The notes beneath the pieces were generated by a model. The model saw only the letters and a list, made by a program, of their open reading frames with translations, was not told the origin of the DNA and searched no databases. A program made the position numbers and the translations under genes. Below are positions 9,487 through 20,975 of a DNA stretch of 64,000 bases, piece after piece; the stretch's first letter is position 1, and every line of letters begins with the position of its first letter. Origin of the DNA: Vibrio fortis. Lineage in GTDB: Bacteria; Pseudomonadota; Gammaproteobacteria; Enterobacterales; Vibrionaceae. The stretch is from NCBI RefSeq assembly GCF_000695685.1, contig NZ_JFFR01000018.1:124001-188000 (forward strand), written 5' to 3'.

Positions 9487-9543
9487 TCTATAGGCTTACG
9501 CGAGAACATCGTGTTAAACCTTTGTGATTAAAAAGAGCGTAAT

Positions 9544-10353
9544 ATGCCAGAGTTACCAGAAGTTGAAGTAAGCCGCATGGGCATAAGCCCGCACTTGGTT
9601 GGCCAAACGATTAAATCTATTACTTTTCGTACGCCAAAGTTGAGGTGGGATATTCCTCAAGAACTTAAACAGTTAGAAGGTGAGGTAATAGAACAGATAG
9701 CTCGTCGTGCGAAATATTTGATCATTCAAACTCAGGCAGGTAGTGCGATTGTCCATTTGGGCATGTCCGGCTCATTAAGGGTACTTGATGCAGAGTTGGC
9801 TCCTGGTAAACATGACCATGTCGATCTCAAATTAACCAACGGAAAGATCTTGAGATACAACGATCCTCGTCGATTTGGCGCTTGGCTGTGGTCCAAACCT
9901 GATGAAGTACATCCAGTATTACTAGGCTCAGGCCCTGAACCTTTAACCGAAGAGTTCAATGCCGCTCACCTTGCTGAAAAGGCGAAAGGACGCAGAGTTG
10001 CGATTAAACAGTTTATTATGGACAACAAAGTCGTGGTTGGCGTCGGTAATATCTATGCCAATGAAGCTCTGTTCTCTTCGAAAATCCATCCTCTTCGTCC
10101 TGCTAATAAAGTAACATCTGCAGAATGGGATCTAATCACAAAAGAAATAAAGCAAGTATTGGCAACTGCGATTAAGCAGGGTGGAACAACGCTGAAAGAC
10201 TTCGCTCAGGCGGATGGTAAGCCTGGCTATTTTGCGCAAGAGTTACAGGTGTATGGCAAAGTGGGTGAGCCGTGTCCAAATTGTGGTGAAGAATTGCAGG
10301 AGCAAAAAATAGGTCAGAGGAATACGTTTTTCTGTGATTCTTGCCAAATCTAA
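9544..10353 (+). CDS. mutM: Formamidopyrimidine-DNA glycosylase (Fpg/MutM)
   Basis: MutM removes 8-oxoguanine and formamidopyrimidines from DNA and nicks the abasic site. The sequence starts MPELPEVE, with P2 as the nucleophile after Met removal and E3 the proton donor. Other marks are HLGMSGSL, the [10 protein letters not shown] block, and [19 protein letters not shown] (helix-two-turn-helix region). A C-terminal zinc finger carries C244, C247, C264 and C267. At 269 residues it matches the E. coli length. It is followed by the LTA-synthase-like gene on the same strand after 101 bases. Confidence 0.97.
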   Translation: MPELPEVEVSRMGISPHLVGQTIKSITFRTPKLRWDIPQELKQLEGEVIEQIARRAKYLIIQTQAGSAIVHLGMSGSLRVLDAELAPGKHDHVDLKLTNGKILRYNDPRRFGAWLWSKPDEVHPVLLGSGPEPLTEEFNAAHLAEKAKGRRVAIKQFIMDNKVVVGVGNIYANEALFSSKIHPLRPANKVTSAEWDLITKEIKQVLATAIKQGGTTLKDFAQADGKPGYFAQELQVYGKVGEPCPNCGEELQEQKIGQRNTFFCDSCQI

Positions 10354-10454
10354 TACCTTTCGAACTCCCATTTTTCCAATATGATCCGAGCATGGTATTG
10401 AGCTGTGATATCATGCTGCGTTTGATTAGACTACCCCATCCAGAAGCGTGAAAC

Positions 10455-12449
10455 ATGGATTTTGACCAAAACTATCGTAAGTTAACTCGCACACTTATCG
10501 TGCTCTTTATTGCCGGTATTGCACTCTTGTCTCTTTCTCGTGCATTGTTCTACTCTCAGGTTGTGGACCCTTCAGAATTAATTGGTATCGAAACAGATGT
10601 ATGGCGGGCTTTCTGGGTTGGACTTCGTTTTGACGCCAAAGTGGTCGCAATTGGATTTGCCCCTTTGTTACTGGTAGGGCTGATTCTTTCTAGCTTCTCT
10701 TCTATTTATAAAAAGTTTACTCGAGTTGTTCCTAGTTATAGCGCCTTGATATTTTTCTTATTGTCGGGAATGTCGATTGCCAATTATTACTATTACGTCA
10801 CTTACGGGACATATATTGATGTCTTTGTTTTTGGGTTAATAGATGATGATACTGAAGCGGTACTAGAAAATGCTTGGGCAGATTACCCAATCTTACGTTC
10901 TTTTTTGACGGCTATCCTTGTTGGACTATTAGGCTATGTTGGCTCAAGTAAGCTCATTGCCTATTTCGAGAATAAAAGCTGGAGTACTCGTCGTTGGTGG
11001 CAAGTTACTGTGTCTGTTGTCGCTATGATTGCTATAACAGTGGTTGTTGCTCGAGGTTCTGTCGGTACGCTACCTTTGAAGCGTTATCATGCCAACGTAT
11101 CTCAATATGCTCCGCTTAATAACATTACGCCCAACGCGTTTATGGCGCTTGATTGGGCTAAGAGTGACTACAAAAAACAATCCAAATTTGAGCCTATTTC
11201 TAAGCAAGCTCTAGAGCAGCAAATGATCAAAGTATTAGGGCAACCTGATCCGATTTATACGACGCCTAAAAATGATTACCTAGAATCTCATCAACCTCAT
11301 GTTGTTATGGCATTAATGGAGGGACTTGGAAACAATGTGCTTGTAGAAGATGATCCAGAAAACAATGATTTGTTGGGTTCTTTAAGAAAACACTTTGATG
11401 AAGATTTTGTCTTTGAGCGTTTCATGGCGGGTACATCTGCGACGATAGACAGTATTGTTATGATGCTGTTCCATAGTGATATACCGACAATCAGTCACTC
11501 AAGTGCACAACGTGTTGAGTTACCAAGCTCTGCTGTCTTGCCGTATAAACAGGCGGGCTATGACGTTGTGTTTATATATGGTGGTAACAGCATGTGGCGA
11601 AATCTCGCTAACTACTTACCTCGCCAAGGCTTTGATACTGTTTATGACGAAAATAGCATCATTAAAGCATTCCCAGAAGCTAAAAAGGAAGCGGATACCT
11701 GGGGAGTTCCAGACGAATTTACCTTTAAGTTTGCTCGTAAATTGCTTGATGAAGCAGATAAGCCACAGATGATATACATCATGACTGTAACTAATCATTC
11801 TCCATTTAGAGCGCCTTCAGACTATCAGGCTAAGCCAGTACGAGAAAGCGAGCGCCTAAAACAGTTACTCGGTTCAATGGAGGAGGAAGCGAACGATCTA
11901 CTTCAGGTTTACCAATATGCGAACGACTCTTTGGGGCAATTCATTACTGGTGTGAAGGCATCGCCGCTAGGGAAGCAAACCGTGATAGCTGCATCGGGCG
12001 ATCACCGTATGCGTTATTTAGCCACGGATTCTAAAGAGGAGTTTGGTCTTACGTTTGGTGTACCATTTTATATGTATGTGCCAGATGAAATTTTAGAGCA
12101 CACAAATTATGAATATGATGAGAGTAGAATTGGCTCACATCGAGATGTCTATCCAACGCTGTATCACTTCAGCTTGTCTGATAAAGAGTACACTTCTCTA
12201 GGTGGCGAAAACATGTTGTCTAAAGGCGGTGTGGCTAATATTGGATATAACGCTTCGCGCACGATTACCAATCATGGCGCATTTTCCAATGCAAATGCAG
12301 AAAAGCTGTTTCCTTGGAGTGATGAAAATAGCTTGTTTAACTTGAATAGCAGTGTTGAAAACCCAGACCAGCACTGGGCTCAAGAGTATCATAAACTACA
12401 GAACTACTATTTACGTTATCAAGTGATGGCAGAACCTGAATCTAAATAG
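10455..12449 (+). CDS. LTA synthase-type sulfatase-fold membrane enzyme
   Basis: This 664-residue inner-membrane protein has about five hydrophobic segments in the first 205 residues (for example LIVLFIAGIALLSLSRALFY, IGFAPLLLVGLILSSFS, VTVSVVAMIAITVVVARG). A periplasmic alkaline phosphatase/sulfatase-fold domain follows, from about residue 275. Visible catalytic features are MALMEGLG (metal-binding E), the threonine nucleophile region MAGTSATIDSI, TVTNHSPFRAP and ASGDHRM. Relatives transfer phosphoglycerol or phosphoethanolamine from phospholipid to glycans or lipids. Its place at the edge of the LPS core locus suggests it decorates the envelope glycolipid. The exact donor and acceptor are not readable from sequence. 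Confidence 0.82.
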   Translation: MDFDQNYRKLTRTLIVLFIAGIALLSLSRALFYSQVVDPSELIGIETDVWRAFWVGLRFDAKVVAIGFAPLLLVGLILSSFSSIYKKFTRVVPSYSALIFFLLSGMSIANYYYYVTYGTYIDVFVFGLIDDDTEAVLENAWADYPILRSFLTAILVGLLGYVGSSKLIAYFENKSWSTRRWWQVTVSVVAMIAITVVVARGSVGTLPLKRYHANVSQYAPLNNITPNAFMALDWAKSDYKKQSKFEPISKQALEQQMIKVLGQPDPIYTTPKNDYLESHQPHVVMALMEGLGNNVLVEDDPENNDLLGSLRKHFDEDFVFERFMAGTSATIDSIVMMLFHSDIPTISHSSAQRVELPSSAVLPYKQAGYDVVFIYGGNSMWRNLANYLPRQGFDTVYDENSIIKAFPEAKKEADTWGVPDEFTFKFARKLLDEADKPQMIYIMTVTNHSPFRAPSDYQAKPVRESERLKQLLGSMEEEANDLLQVYQYANDSLGQFITGVKASPLGKQTVIAASGDHRMRYLATDSKEEFGLTFGVPFYMYVPDEILEHTNYEYDESRIGSHRDVYPTLYHFSLSDKEYTSLGGENMLSKGGVANIGYNASRTITNHGAFSNANAEKLFPWSDENSLFNLNSSVENPDQHWAQEYHKLQNYYLRYQVMAEPESK

Positions 12450-12451
12450 CG

Positions 12452-13997
<1,546 letters not shown>

Positions 13998-14022
13998 TGT
14001 AGGTTCTCGTTTATTTGGCATC

Positions 14023-14826
14023 TTATTTTTGGGCATCACGCATGTCATGCTTTTTTGTCGATGTTCTGATCCATAGATCTGAATATTTCACGATAGTGTA
14101 GTGTGTTGAGAGCATCGATAATAATAGGCCTTGTTTCCCATCTAGGAAGCCCGCTTTAAGAATGTACATTTTAATAAAACAAGCCAAAGAGTGAGTAAGA
14201 ATACTCGAAAAGCTGCCTTTCTTACCTTGTTTTGCTCTGTCCGCACTCCAAGCTAGAGCATATGAATTGGATTTTTTGAGGTAATGCTCAAGGTCGTTGT
14301 AAGTGAAATGAATCGCGTCACCTGTAAGATCTTTAACTACCATCGATTTATCAACTAACACTTTCTCATGAACCTGCGCAGTGTCGTACTGAGTTAGTTT
14401 TGTAGGGTATAAACGTACAACTCGATCAGGGTACCAACCACAATGACGTATATAGCGACCAAACACCCAGCTTAGGCGACAAATGCTGTAGAGAGTGTTC
14501 GGCTCATTCTTTTCAACGGCTTGTTGAATGCTTACCTTTAGCTCATCGGTAACACGCTCATCTGCATCTAGCCAAAGCACAAAATCTGACTCAACATACT
14601 CTTGAGCGATGCGTCGTTGCGGACCGAAACCAGGCCAATCCTTATTGACATGGAACTTTTCTGTGTACGTACGAGCAACTTGCTCAGTTTCATCTGTGCT
14701 ACCGGAGTCGAGCACGACAATTTCATCAACCCAATCGGCAACCGTGTTTAAACAAGCCTCAAGATTTTTTGCTTCATTTTTAACGATCAAAGCAACGGCT
14801 AATGTTGGTTTTGCTGATCTTGGCAT
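14023..14826 (-). CDS. waaE: WaaE/KdtX-type family 2 glycosyltransferase
   Basis: This 267-residue GT-A (family 2) enzyme has N-terminal ALIVKNEAKNLEACL, the DSGSTDET nucleotide-binding region and the DXD-like motif LWLDADERVTDEL. It then shows the RHCGWYPDRVVRLYP block typical of WaaE-type core transferases, with hydrophobic C-terminal segments for membrane association. WaaE in Klebsiella and Serratia adds beta-1,4-glucose to heptose I of the core. By position and sequence the same job is likely here. Four bases separate it from the upstream heptosyltransferase gene, whose end overlaps its ribosome binding site. Confidence 0.85.
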   Translation of the reverse strand: MPRSAKPTLAVALIVKNEAKNLEACLNTVADWVDEIVVLDSGSTDETEQVARTYTEKFHVNKDWPGFGPQRRIAQEYVESDFVLWLDADERVTDELKVSIQQAVEKNEPNTLYSICRLSWVFGRYIRHCGWYPDRVVRLYPTKLTQYDTAQVHEKVLVDKSMVVKDLTGDAIHFTYNDLEHYLKKSNSYALAWSADRAKQGKKGSFSSILTHSLACFIKMYILKAGFLDGKQGLLLSMLSTHYTIVKYSDLWIRTSTKKHDMRDAQK

Positions 14827-14830
14827 GATG

Positions 14831-15874
14831 TTATTTACCTTGTGTAATTTGTTCGAAAGATTGCACCACAGATGCTACGGAAATATCAGCCATAACATGG
14901 TCGCCTTTAACCCGAGTACTCCACGGTAACTCCGATATAGGCTTTTTATGTTGCAGTTCAGCGTGTTTTTCATAAACACTGATAACAGAAGGTAGGTCGT
15001 TATAAGGACCTGTTCTTAGCGGGTTGCTGTGACCATATAAGCCGATAACTGGGGTTCCCTGAGTTGTCGCTATATGCGCTGGGCCAGAGTCTGGAGCCAC
15101 AACAACCGCAGCTTCTTTGAGGATCGCTGTCAGTTGTTTTAAAGAGGTTTTTCCAACTAAGTTTAAAACGGGGTGAGCCGTCTTTTCCATGATCGCATTT
15201 GCAAGAGCTACTTCCCGTTCAGCTGGTGAGCCGCAGATTGCCACCTGATAACCTTGGGATATTGCATAATCGGCAAGTTCGGCGTAGCGCTCAGGTAACC
15301 AGTTACGCTCATCTTTACTTGCCGCTGGGCTAATCACAATCGTAGGTTTTTGGTTCAATACCTCTTTGGCAAACAGAGTCTCTTCGGCACCAATAGGTAA
15401 GTTCCATTCGGGGATAGAGCGAGGTACACCTAAATATTCAACGAAAGAGTAGAAACTGTCGAGTACGTGCTGCGATTGAACATCCTCGATTTTTTTATTG
15501 GTAAAAAGCCACTGAGCCTCTTTAGCGCGCTTGAAGTTAAAGCCGACTTTATAATTGGCCTTGATGCCCAAAGTGAGCAAGCTCGCTCTCAAAGCTAACT
15601 GCATATGAACTAAAGCATCGAACTTGCGGTCAGATAACTTTTTCCAAATGTCTTTCATGCCAGCAAAGCCAGCTTTCTTATCAAAGACGATAAGCTCTAC
15701 ACCTTCTAGTCCTTCCAATAGTTGGGCTTCGACCTTGCCAATGATCCAAGTGACCTTGGTTGTAGGCCATTGTTTTTGCAGGGTTTGTATTGCTGCGACC
15801 GCGTGACAAATGTCACCGATGGCAGACAAACGCAAAAAACAAACAGATTCAGGTGCTTGAGTAAAAAGGGGCAT
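14831..15874 (-). CDS. Family 9 heptosyltransferase of the LPS core
   Basis: GT9 enzymes transfer heptose from ADP-heptose to Kdo or heptose of the inner core at the cytoplasmic face. From the preferred start at 15874 the protein has about 347 residues. It shows the N-terminal LRLSAIGDICHAVAA block, a central SPAASKDERNWLPERYAELAD segment and the donor-site motif APDSGPAHIATTQGTPVIGLYG. Upstream in-frame codons to 15958 add a tail without similarity. It is the first gene of the operon ending in coaD. It may be the heptosyltransferase I (WaaC/OpsX-like), since waaF lies at 43701-44759, but I cannot prove which linkage it makes. Confidence 0.85.
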   Translation of the reverse strand: MPLFTQAPESVCFLRLSAIGDICHAVAAIQTLQKQWPTTKVTWIIGKVEAQLLEGLEGVELIVFDKKAGFAGMKDIWKKLSDRKFDALVHMQLALRASLLTLGIKANYKVGFNFKRAKEAQWLFTNKKIEDVQSQHVLDSFYSFVEYLGVPRSIPEWNLPIGAEETLFAKEVLNQKPTIVISPAASKDERNWLPERYAELADYAISQGYQVAICGSPAEREVALANAIMEKTAHPVLNLVGKTSLKQLTAILKEAAVVVAPDSGPAHIATTQGTPVIGLYGHSNPLRTGPYNDLPSVISVYEKHAELQHKKPISELPWSTRVKGDHVMADISVASVVQSFEQITQGK

Positions 15875-15976
15875 AAAAATCGCTCGCAAATTTAATTGCC
15901 TAAGATTATGCAGAGAGTGCCGATAAATGTAAAATAGTGCTCGTTTTACACCAATCAAATAGCAGATGACTCACAC

Positions 15977-16363
15977 ATGACGATAGAAAACCAAGGAAAA
16001 CCAGGAAATACCGGTCTGAAACGGATCATCAAAGCAACAGGATACTCAATTCAGGGTTTAAAAGCCGCATTCAAGCATGAAGCTGCTATTCGACAAGAGC
16101 TGGTTTTACTGTGCGCCGCGATCATTGCGTTAATTTGGTTAGATGTCAGCCCTATAGAAACAGTTCTCATGTTGGGCGTCGTGGTTTTGGTGTTAATTGT
16201 CGAGTTGGTGAACTCTGCTATTGAGGCGGTCGTTGATCGAGTTGGTGTCGAGCACCATGAACTTAGTGGCAGAGCCAAAGATATAGGCTCCGCAGCAGTA
16301 CTTGTAGCTCTATTATTTGCGGGTTTTACTTGGGCTTTTATTCTGATCAGTCACTATTGGTAA
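15977..16363 (+). CDS. dgkA: Diacylglycerol kinase
   Basis: This 128-residue integral membrane enzyme phosphorylates diacylglycerol to phosphatidic acid, recycling the lipid left after envelope glycan modification. It has three hydrophobic helices (LVLLCAAIIALIWL, ETVLMLGVVVLVLIVELVNSAIEAVVD, AAVLVALLFAGFTWAFIL). The family signature ELVNSAIEAVVDR with its catalytic Glu is intact, as is the amphipathic N-terminal helix (GYSIQGLKAAFKHEAAIRQE). It starts 102 bases from the divergent heptosyltransferase gene and probably forms an operon with kdkA (8-base gap). Confidence 0.96.
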   Translation: MTIENQGKPGNTGLKRIIKATGYSIQGLKAAFKHEAAIRQELVLLCAAIIALIWLDVSPIETVLMLGVVVLVLIVELVNSAIEAVVDRVGVEHHELSGRAKDIGSAAVLVALLFAGFTWAFILISHYW

Positions 16364-16371
16364 TCTAAATC

Positions 16372-17088
16372 ATGATCAAAAAAATCCACGCAAGCAATTC
16401 TGTCATATGGTTTGACGATCAGCTGTTGGATCATCCTCCTGAGTCAGTGTTTGATATCGAATACTGGCAAGGTCAAGAGAGCGTGATAGGCAGCGCAACA
16501 GGCCGAGGTACAACTTGGTTTGTCGATACTGGGAAATTACCAGCAGCCCTGCGACACTATCGCCGTGGCGGTCTATTTGGCAAGTTGGTTCAAGATAGTT
16601 ATTGGTTTAGTGGTTGGGACAAGACACGCTGCTATATGGAAATGCAGCTGCTTAATGACTTGATCGAAGCTGGTGTAAATGTTCCGAAACCTATCGCCGC
16701 GAGAGCGACTAAAGCAGGATTCTCATATCGAGCGGACTTGTTGAGTGAGAAGATTGCTGGTGCCACAGACCTTGTCGATATCCTGACAAAAACCTCAGCC
16801 TCGGCAGACCTGTATCGTGAGATTGGACACCAAATAGCGAAGATGCACAGCGTGGGTGTTAATCATACCGATTTAAATATTCATAATATTCTCATCGATA
16901 AGCATGATCGAATTTGGATTATCGATTTTGATAAGTGTGGTTATGGTAAAGGGAGCTCTTGGAAGCAATCTAACCTCGATCGCCTGAAGCGCTCTTTCTT
17001 TAAAGAGCTGAATAAACGTCAAATACATTGGCAAGAAGAGGAGTTCGAAGCTCTGCTTGCTGGATACAATGATTACTCTGCGAAATAA
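16372..17088 (+). CDS. kdkA: 3-deoxy-D-manno-octulosonic acid (Kdo) kinase
   Basis: KdkA phosphorylates position 4 of the single Kdo on lipid A in Vibrio, Haemophilus and similar bacteria. The 238-residue protein has an atypical protein-kinase fold with the catalytic loop VNHTDLNIHNILID and the metal-binding motif IIDFDKCGYG. RHYRRGGLFGKLVQDSYWF is a family-typical N-terminal segment. Its presence predicts a monofunctional WaaA (at 42439-43707) that adds only one Kdo, which is then phosphorylated. It is flanked by dgkA and the LapC-like gene in an apparent operon. Confidence 0.94.
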   Translation: MIKKIHASNSVIWFDDQLLDHPPESVFDIEYWQGQESVIGSATGRGTTWFVDTGKLPAALRHYRRGGLFGKLVQDSYWFSGWDKTRCYMEMQLLNDLIEAGVNVPKPIAARATKAGFSYRADLLSEKIAGATDLVDILTKTSASADLYREIGHQIAKMHSVGVNHTDLNIHNILIDKHDRIWIIDFDKCGYGKGSSWKQSNLDRLKRSFFKELNKRQIHWQEEEFEALLAGYNDYSAK

Positions 17089-17118
17089 TCGCTTATACAA
17101 TTAGTTAGGATAGTAAAT

Positions 17119-18954
17119 ATGTCTTTGAAACAGAGGCTACACGCGCACGGATGGTTTATTCTGGTGAATGCACTCGTTGCCATGTTGATCGCGTGCCGTT
17201 ATTTCTCATTTTTGCCTGAGTTTCCTCCAGAACCATTAGCCGTCGTTTTTATTATTGTCTCTGTTTTTGGGCAGATGACGCTGATTGCGGCGTTAATCGG
17301 TCTAGTGGCGCTACCTAGCTTATTCCTACCCAAAACCCCAAGAAACTTATTACAAGCAATCATCGCATCAATTGGTGTGGCAACACTGTTCATCGATACG
17401 ATTGTTTTTGCACAGTACCGTTTTCACATTAATGCCGTTGTTCTTGAACTGGTACTCTCAGGACAAATTGTCAGCTTCCCACTGATCACTTGGGTGATGG
17501 TGATAGGTGGTATTGCTTTACTGCTTGGACTTCAGTGGGGGTTAATTCGTTGGTTAGAAAACGATGCACCAGTACGTTCGTACAAACTAGGTCGTAAGTT
17601 TGCTTTTATTACTTTTCTAACGCTATTAGCAACTCATGGTATTCATATTTGGGCCGCTGCGCATGCGTATCAACCTGTGACCATGGTGAAGCGTTACTTA
17701 CCTCTGTTCTATCCAGCTACATCAAACAGCATGATGAAAAAGTATGGTTGGATCGATGAAGAAGCGATTGCTCGCCAAAAGTCATTAACGTTAAACCGCA
17801 AGAGCGACCTTAACTATCCGCTATCTCCTTTGAAAGCAGAGAGTGTCGAAAAGCCGGTCAACATTATGTTGCTTGTTGTCGACTCTTGGAGATATGACAC
17901 ATTTAATGCTGACAATACGCCAGTCATGTGGGAATACGCTCAAGACGGTTTAATCTTCGAAAACCATATGGCTACAGGTAACGCGACTCGTACCGGTATT
18001 TTTGGTCTGTTTTACGGTATTCCTGGTACATATTGGCATGGCTTTTTAGCTAATCAACAAAGCCCTGTTTTCATCGATCGTCTACAGGAACTGGATTACG
18101 ATTTAGGTATCTTTACTGCTGCACAGCTAAGAAAACCTGAGTTTAACCAAACAGTATTTACCAACGTTGAAAACCTTCGTATTGGCTCCAAAGGTAACCG
18201 TCCTTCAGAGCTTGATGCTGATCTGACGAAAGATTGGTTAGACTGGTATGAAAAGCGAGATCAGTCGAAACCGGCATTTTCATTCCTGTTCTATGACGCA
18301 CCACATGGTTATGACTTCCCTAAAGGCTTCGAACCGCGTTATGAACCAATGCTACAAGTGGTCAACTACTTGAAGCTGAATAATGAGACCGACCCACAGC
18401 CATTCTTTAATCGCTATAAGACGAGTGTGCGCTACGTTGATACCGTGGCAGCACAAGTGTTGAACAAACTAAAAGAAACGGGTGACCTTGAGAATACAGT
18501 CGTAATTATTACGGGCGATCACGGCCAAGAAATGAATGACAATAAGTTGAATTTCTGGGGGCACAATAGCAACTTTACCGATGCTCAAGTGAAGGTGCCT
18601 TTTGCGATATTTGGCCCAGGCATTAATAAACTAGACACTAAGTGGTCTTCACAAAGCCTGACTAGTCACCAAGATGTTGTGCCAACAGTCATGAAGCATT
18701 ACCTCGGTGTGACTAATGACGTTAAAGAGTACTCAGTAGGAGAAGACCTTCTGGGTGAGCACGTTGAAAGAGATTGGATCATCTCTTCGAATTATAGCGG
18801 GTATGCTGTGATTTCCGATGACAACATCTTAGAAGTGGGCGCTGGTGGCCAATATCAATTTATGGACAAAACAAATCGTCAAGTTAAAGGGGGGCAGCCA
18901 AACTTTGCTCACCTTCAAGGTGCTTTAGAGCAGATAAGTCGCTTTAGTAAGTGA
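17119..18954 (+). CDS. DUF3413/YejM (LapC/PbgA)-type membrane sulfatase-fold protein
   Basis: This 611-residue protein has five predicted membrane helices in its first 200 residues, a linker, and a periplasmic sulfatase-like domain from about residue 245 (NIMLLVVDSWRYDTF). The blocks ATRTGIFGLFYGIPGTYWHG, FYDAPHGYDFP and ITGDHGQEMND are the hallmarks of the YejM/LapC family. In E. coli the homologue senses LPS and controls LpxC turnover. Here the active-site-like T, D and H residues are better preserved, so catalysis is possible. It follows kdkA with a 30-base gap, linking it to LPS assembly. Vibrio species can carry several paralogues, so the exact orthologue is uncertain. Confidence 0.82.
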   Translation: MSLKQRLHAHGWFILVNALVAMLIACRYFSFLPEFPPEPLAVVFIIVSVFGQMTLIAALIGLVALPSLFLPKTPRNLLQAIIASIGVATLFIDTIVFAQYRFHINAVVLELVLSGQIVSFPLITWVMVIGGIALLLGLQWGLIRWLENDAPVRSYKLGRKFAFITFLTLLATHGIHIWAAAHAYQPVTMVKRYLPLFYPATSNSMMKKYGWIDEEAIARQKSLTLNRKSDLNYPLSPLKAESVEKPVNIMLLVVDSWRYDTFNADNTPVMWEYAQDGLIFENHMATGNATRTGIFGLFYGIPGTYWHGFLANQQSPVFIDRLQELDYDLGIFTAAQLRKPEFNQTVFTNVENLRIGSKGNRPSELDADLTKDWLDWYEKRDQSKPAFSFLFYDAPHGYDFPKGFEPRYEPMLQVVNYLKLNNETDPQPFFNRYKTSVRYVDTVAAQVLNKLKETGDLENTVVIITGDHGQEMNDNKLNFWGHNSNFTDAQVKVPFAIFGPGINKLDTKWSSQSLTSHQDVVPTVMKHYLGVTNDVKEYSVGEDLLGEHVERDWIISSNYSGYAVISDDNILEVGAGGQYQFMDKTNRQVKGGQPNFAHLQGALEQISRFSK

Positions 18955-19005
18955 TGACGAATATTAATTGGTTTTGAAACTATAATTTCTAATAAATTAA
19001 ACCCA

Positions 19006-19026
19006 CCGCCAGTTGTCCACTGGCGG
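19006..19026 (+). other. Short GC-rich hairpin in the rfbB leader
   Basis: A 7-bp stem (CCGCCAG, 19006-19012, with CTGGCGG, 19020-19026) with a 7-base loop lies in an otherwise AT-rich gap and ends a few bases before the rfbB ribosome binding site (AAGGA). No T run follows, so it is not a terminator. A translational role is possible but unsupported. Confidence 0.5.
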
Positions 19027-19040
19027 GATAAGGAAAATGA

Positions 19041-20105
19041 ATGAAGTTACTTGTAACAGGTGGTGCCGGCTTTATTGGTTCTGCTGTAATTAGACATATT
19101 ATCGAGAACACATCTGACTCCGTTGTTAACGTTGATAAGTTGACCTATGCTGGCAACCTTGAGTCACTGACCTCTGTAACCAACGATGATCGTTATGCAT
19201 TCGAACAAGTGGACATTTGCAACCGAGCTGAGCTTGAGCGTGTATTCGCAGAGCACAAACCAGATGCAGTAATGCATCTAGCGGCAGAGTCCCATGTCGA
19301 TCGCTCTATTGATGGTCCAGCGGCATTTATTGAGACAAATATAGTTGGTACTTATACGATACTCGAGGTGACGAGAGCCTATTGGTCTCAGCTACCTGAT
19401 ACCGAGAAGCAAGCATTTCGATTCCATCATATTTCAACAGATGAAGTCTATGGTGATTTAGAAGGGACTGACGACTTGTTTACTGAAACAACGTCTTATG
19501 AGCCTTCTAGCCCGTACTCAGCCTCTAAAGCTTCAAGCGACCACCTCGTACGTGCATGGCTGAGAACTTACGGTTTGCCAACAATTGTAACTAACTGTTC
19601 GAATAACTATGGTCCGTATCATTTTCCTGAGAAGTTAATACCACTCATGATCCTCAATGCAATCGATGGCAAGCCGCTACCTGTGTATGGCGATGGCATG
19701 CAGATTCGTGACTGGTTATATGTAGAGGATCACGCTCGAGCTCTTTATAAGGTGGTCACCGAAGGTGAAATTGGTGAAACCTACAATATTGGTGGGCATA
19801 ACGAGAAAGCTAATATTGAAGTAGTGAAAACGATTTGCTCATTGCTAGAAGAGTTTGTACCGAAAAAACCGGAAGGCGTTCAGCAATATCAAGATTTGAT
19901 TACTTATGTAACTGATCGTCCAGGACATGATGTTCGTTACGCAATTGACGCATCTAAGATTGAGCGTGAGTTGGGTTGGACGCCAGAAGAGAGCTTTGAG
20001 ACGGGTATTCGCAAAACCGTTGAGTGGTACTTGAATAACAAGCAATGGTGGAGCCGCGTACTGGACGGCTCATATAGTCTGGAGCGACTAGGGCAGGGCA
20101 ATTAA
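19041..20105 (+). CDS. rfbB: dTDP-glucose 4,6-dehydratase
   Basis: RfbB (RmlB) converts dTDP-glucose to dTDP-4-keto-6-deoxyglucose. The 354-residue short-chain dehydrogenase-like protein has the NAD-binding GGAGFIGS (residues 7-14), [13 protein letters not shown], the STDEVYGDL segment and catalytic YSASK. The ATG at 19041 has an AAGGA ribosome binding site. It overlaps rfbA by one base (TAATG). No rfbC or rfbD follows, so the product is not channelled to rhamnose here. The neighbouring wecE and wecD point to dTDP-Fuc4NAc. Confidence 0.97.
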   Translation: MKLLVTGGAGFIGSAVIRHIIENTSDSVVNVDKLTYAGNLESLTSVTNDDRYAFEQVDICNRAELERVFAEHKPDAVMHLAAESHVDRSIDGPAAFIETNIVGTYTILEVTRAYWSQLPDTEKQAFRFHHISTDEVYGDLEGTDDLFTETTSYEPSSPYSASKASSDHLVRAWLRTYGLPTIVTNCSNNYGPYHFPEKLIPLMILNAIDGKPLPVYGDGMQIRDWLYVEDHARALYKVVTEGEIGETYNIGGHNEKANIEVVKTICSLLEEFVPKKPEGVQQYQDLITYVTDRPGHDVRYAIDASKIERELGWTPEESFETGIRKTVEWYLNNKQWWSRVLDGSYSLERLGQGN

Positions 20106-20974
20106 TGAAAGGCATTATTTTGGCGGGCGGTTCAGGAACGCGTTTGTATCCGTTAACGCGGGGGGTGTCTAAACAGCTGTTACCAGTTTACGATAAACCT
20201 ATGATTTATTATCCATTATCGGTTCTTATGCTAGCGGGCATTCGAGAGATTCTGATAATTACAACACCAGAAGATCAAGATGGTTTTAAACGTTTGTTGG
20301 GTGATGGCTCTGATTTTGGTATTTCTTTAGAATTCGCTGTTCAGCCCTCTCCCGATGGATTGGCACAAGCCTTCATTATTGGAGAAGATTTTATAGGCAA
20401 TGAATCAGTTTGTTTGGTTCTTGGTGACAACATTTTTTATGGCCAAGGCTTTACTCCAATTTTGCAGAAAGCTGCAAGTCGTAATGTTGGAGCGACGGTA
20501 TTTGGGTATCAGGTAAAAGATCCTGAACGTTTTGGTGTTGTAGAGTTCGATGAATCGATGCAAGCAATATCTATAGAAGAAAAACCCCAAGAGCCCAAAT
20601 CGAATTATGCGGTGACTGGTTTGTATTTCTACGACAACAATGTTGTTGAACTCGCAAAACAAGTTCAACCTTCTGAACGTGGTGAGTTAGAGATATCAAC
20701 ATTGAATCAGATGTACTTGGAGCAAGGGAATTTAAACGTTCAGCTACTAGGTCGTGGATTTGCGTGGCTAGATACTGGAACTCACGCAAGCTTGCATGAA
20801 GCATCCTCTTTTGTACAAACTATTGAAAATGTTCAAGGGCTAAAGGTTGCGTGTTTAGAAGAGATTGCTTGGAGAAATGGTTGGTTAAGTGATGCTGATC
20901 TAACTAAGCTAGCTGCACCTATGTTAAAGAATGACTACGGTGTATATCTAAATAGTCTTGTTGTAAGTGATTAA
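20105..20974 (+). CDS. rfbA: Glucose-1-phosphate thymidylyltransferase
   Basis: RfbA (RmlA) makes dTDP-glucose from glucose-1-phosphate and dTTP. The 289-residue protein begins with the nucleotidyltransferase signature [18 protein letters not shown] and contains [23 protein letters not shown] and the [17 protein letters not shown] block. It is translationally coupled to rfbB. Its stop is one base from the stop of the convergent wecD, with no terminator visible between them, so the two transcripts may overlap. Confidence 0.97.
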   Translation: MKGIILAGGSGTRLYPLTRGVSKQLLPVYDKPMIYYPLSVLMLAGIREILIITTPEDQDGFKRLLGDGSDFGISLEFAVQPSPDGLAQAFIIGEDFIGNESVCLVLGDNIFYGQGFTPILQKAASRNVGATVFGYQVKDPERFGVVEFDESMQAISIEEKPQEPKSNYAVTGLYFYDNNVVELAKQVQPSERGELEISTLNQMYLEQGNLNVQLLGRGFAWLDTGTHASLHEASSFVQTIENVQGLKVACLEEIAWRNGWLSDADLTKLAAPMLKNDYGVYLNSLVVSD

Positions 20975-20975
20975 G

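Noticed and set aside
19006..19026. Rho-independent terminator before rfbB
   Set aside because: The hairpin has no T run and ends only a few bases before the ribosome binding site, so it is listed as a leader hairpin only.
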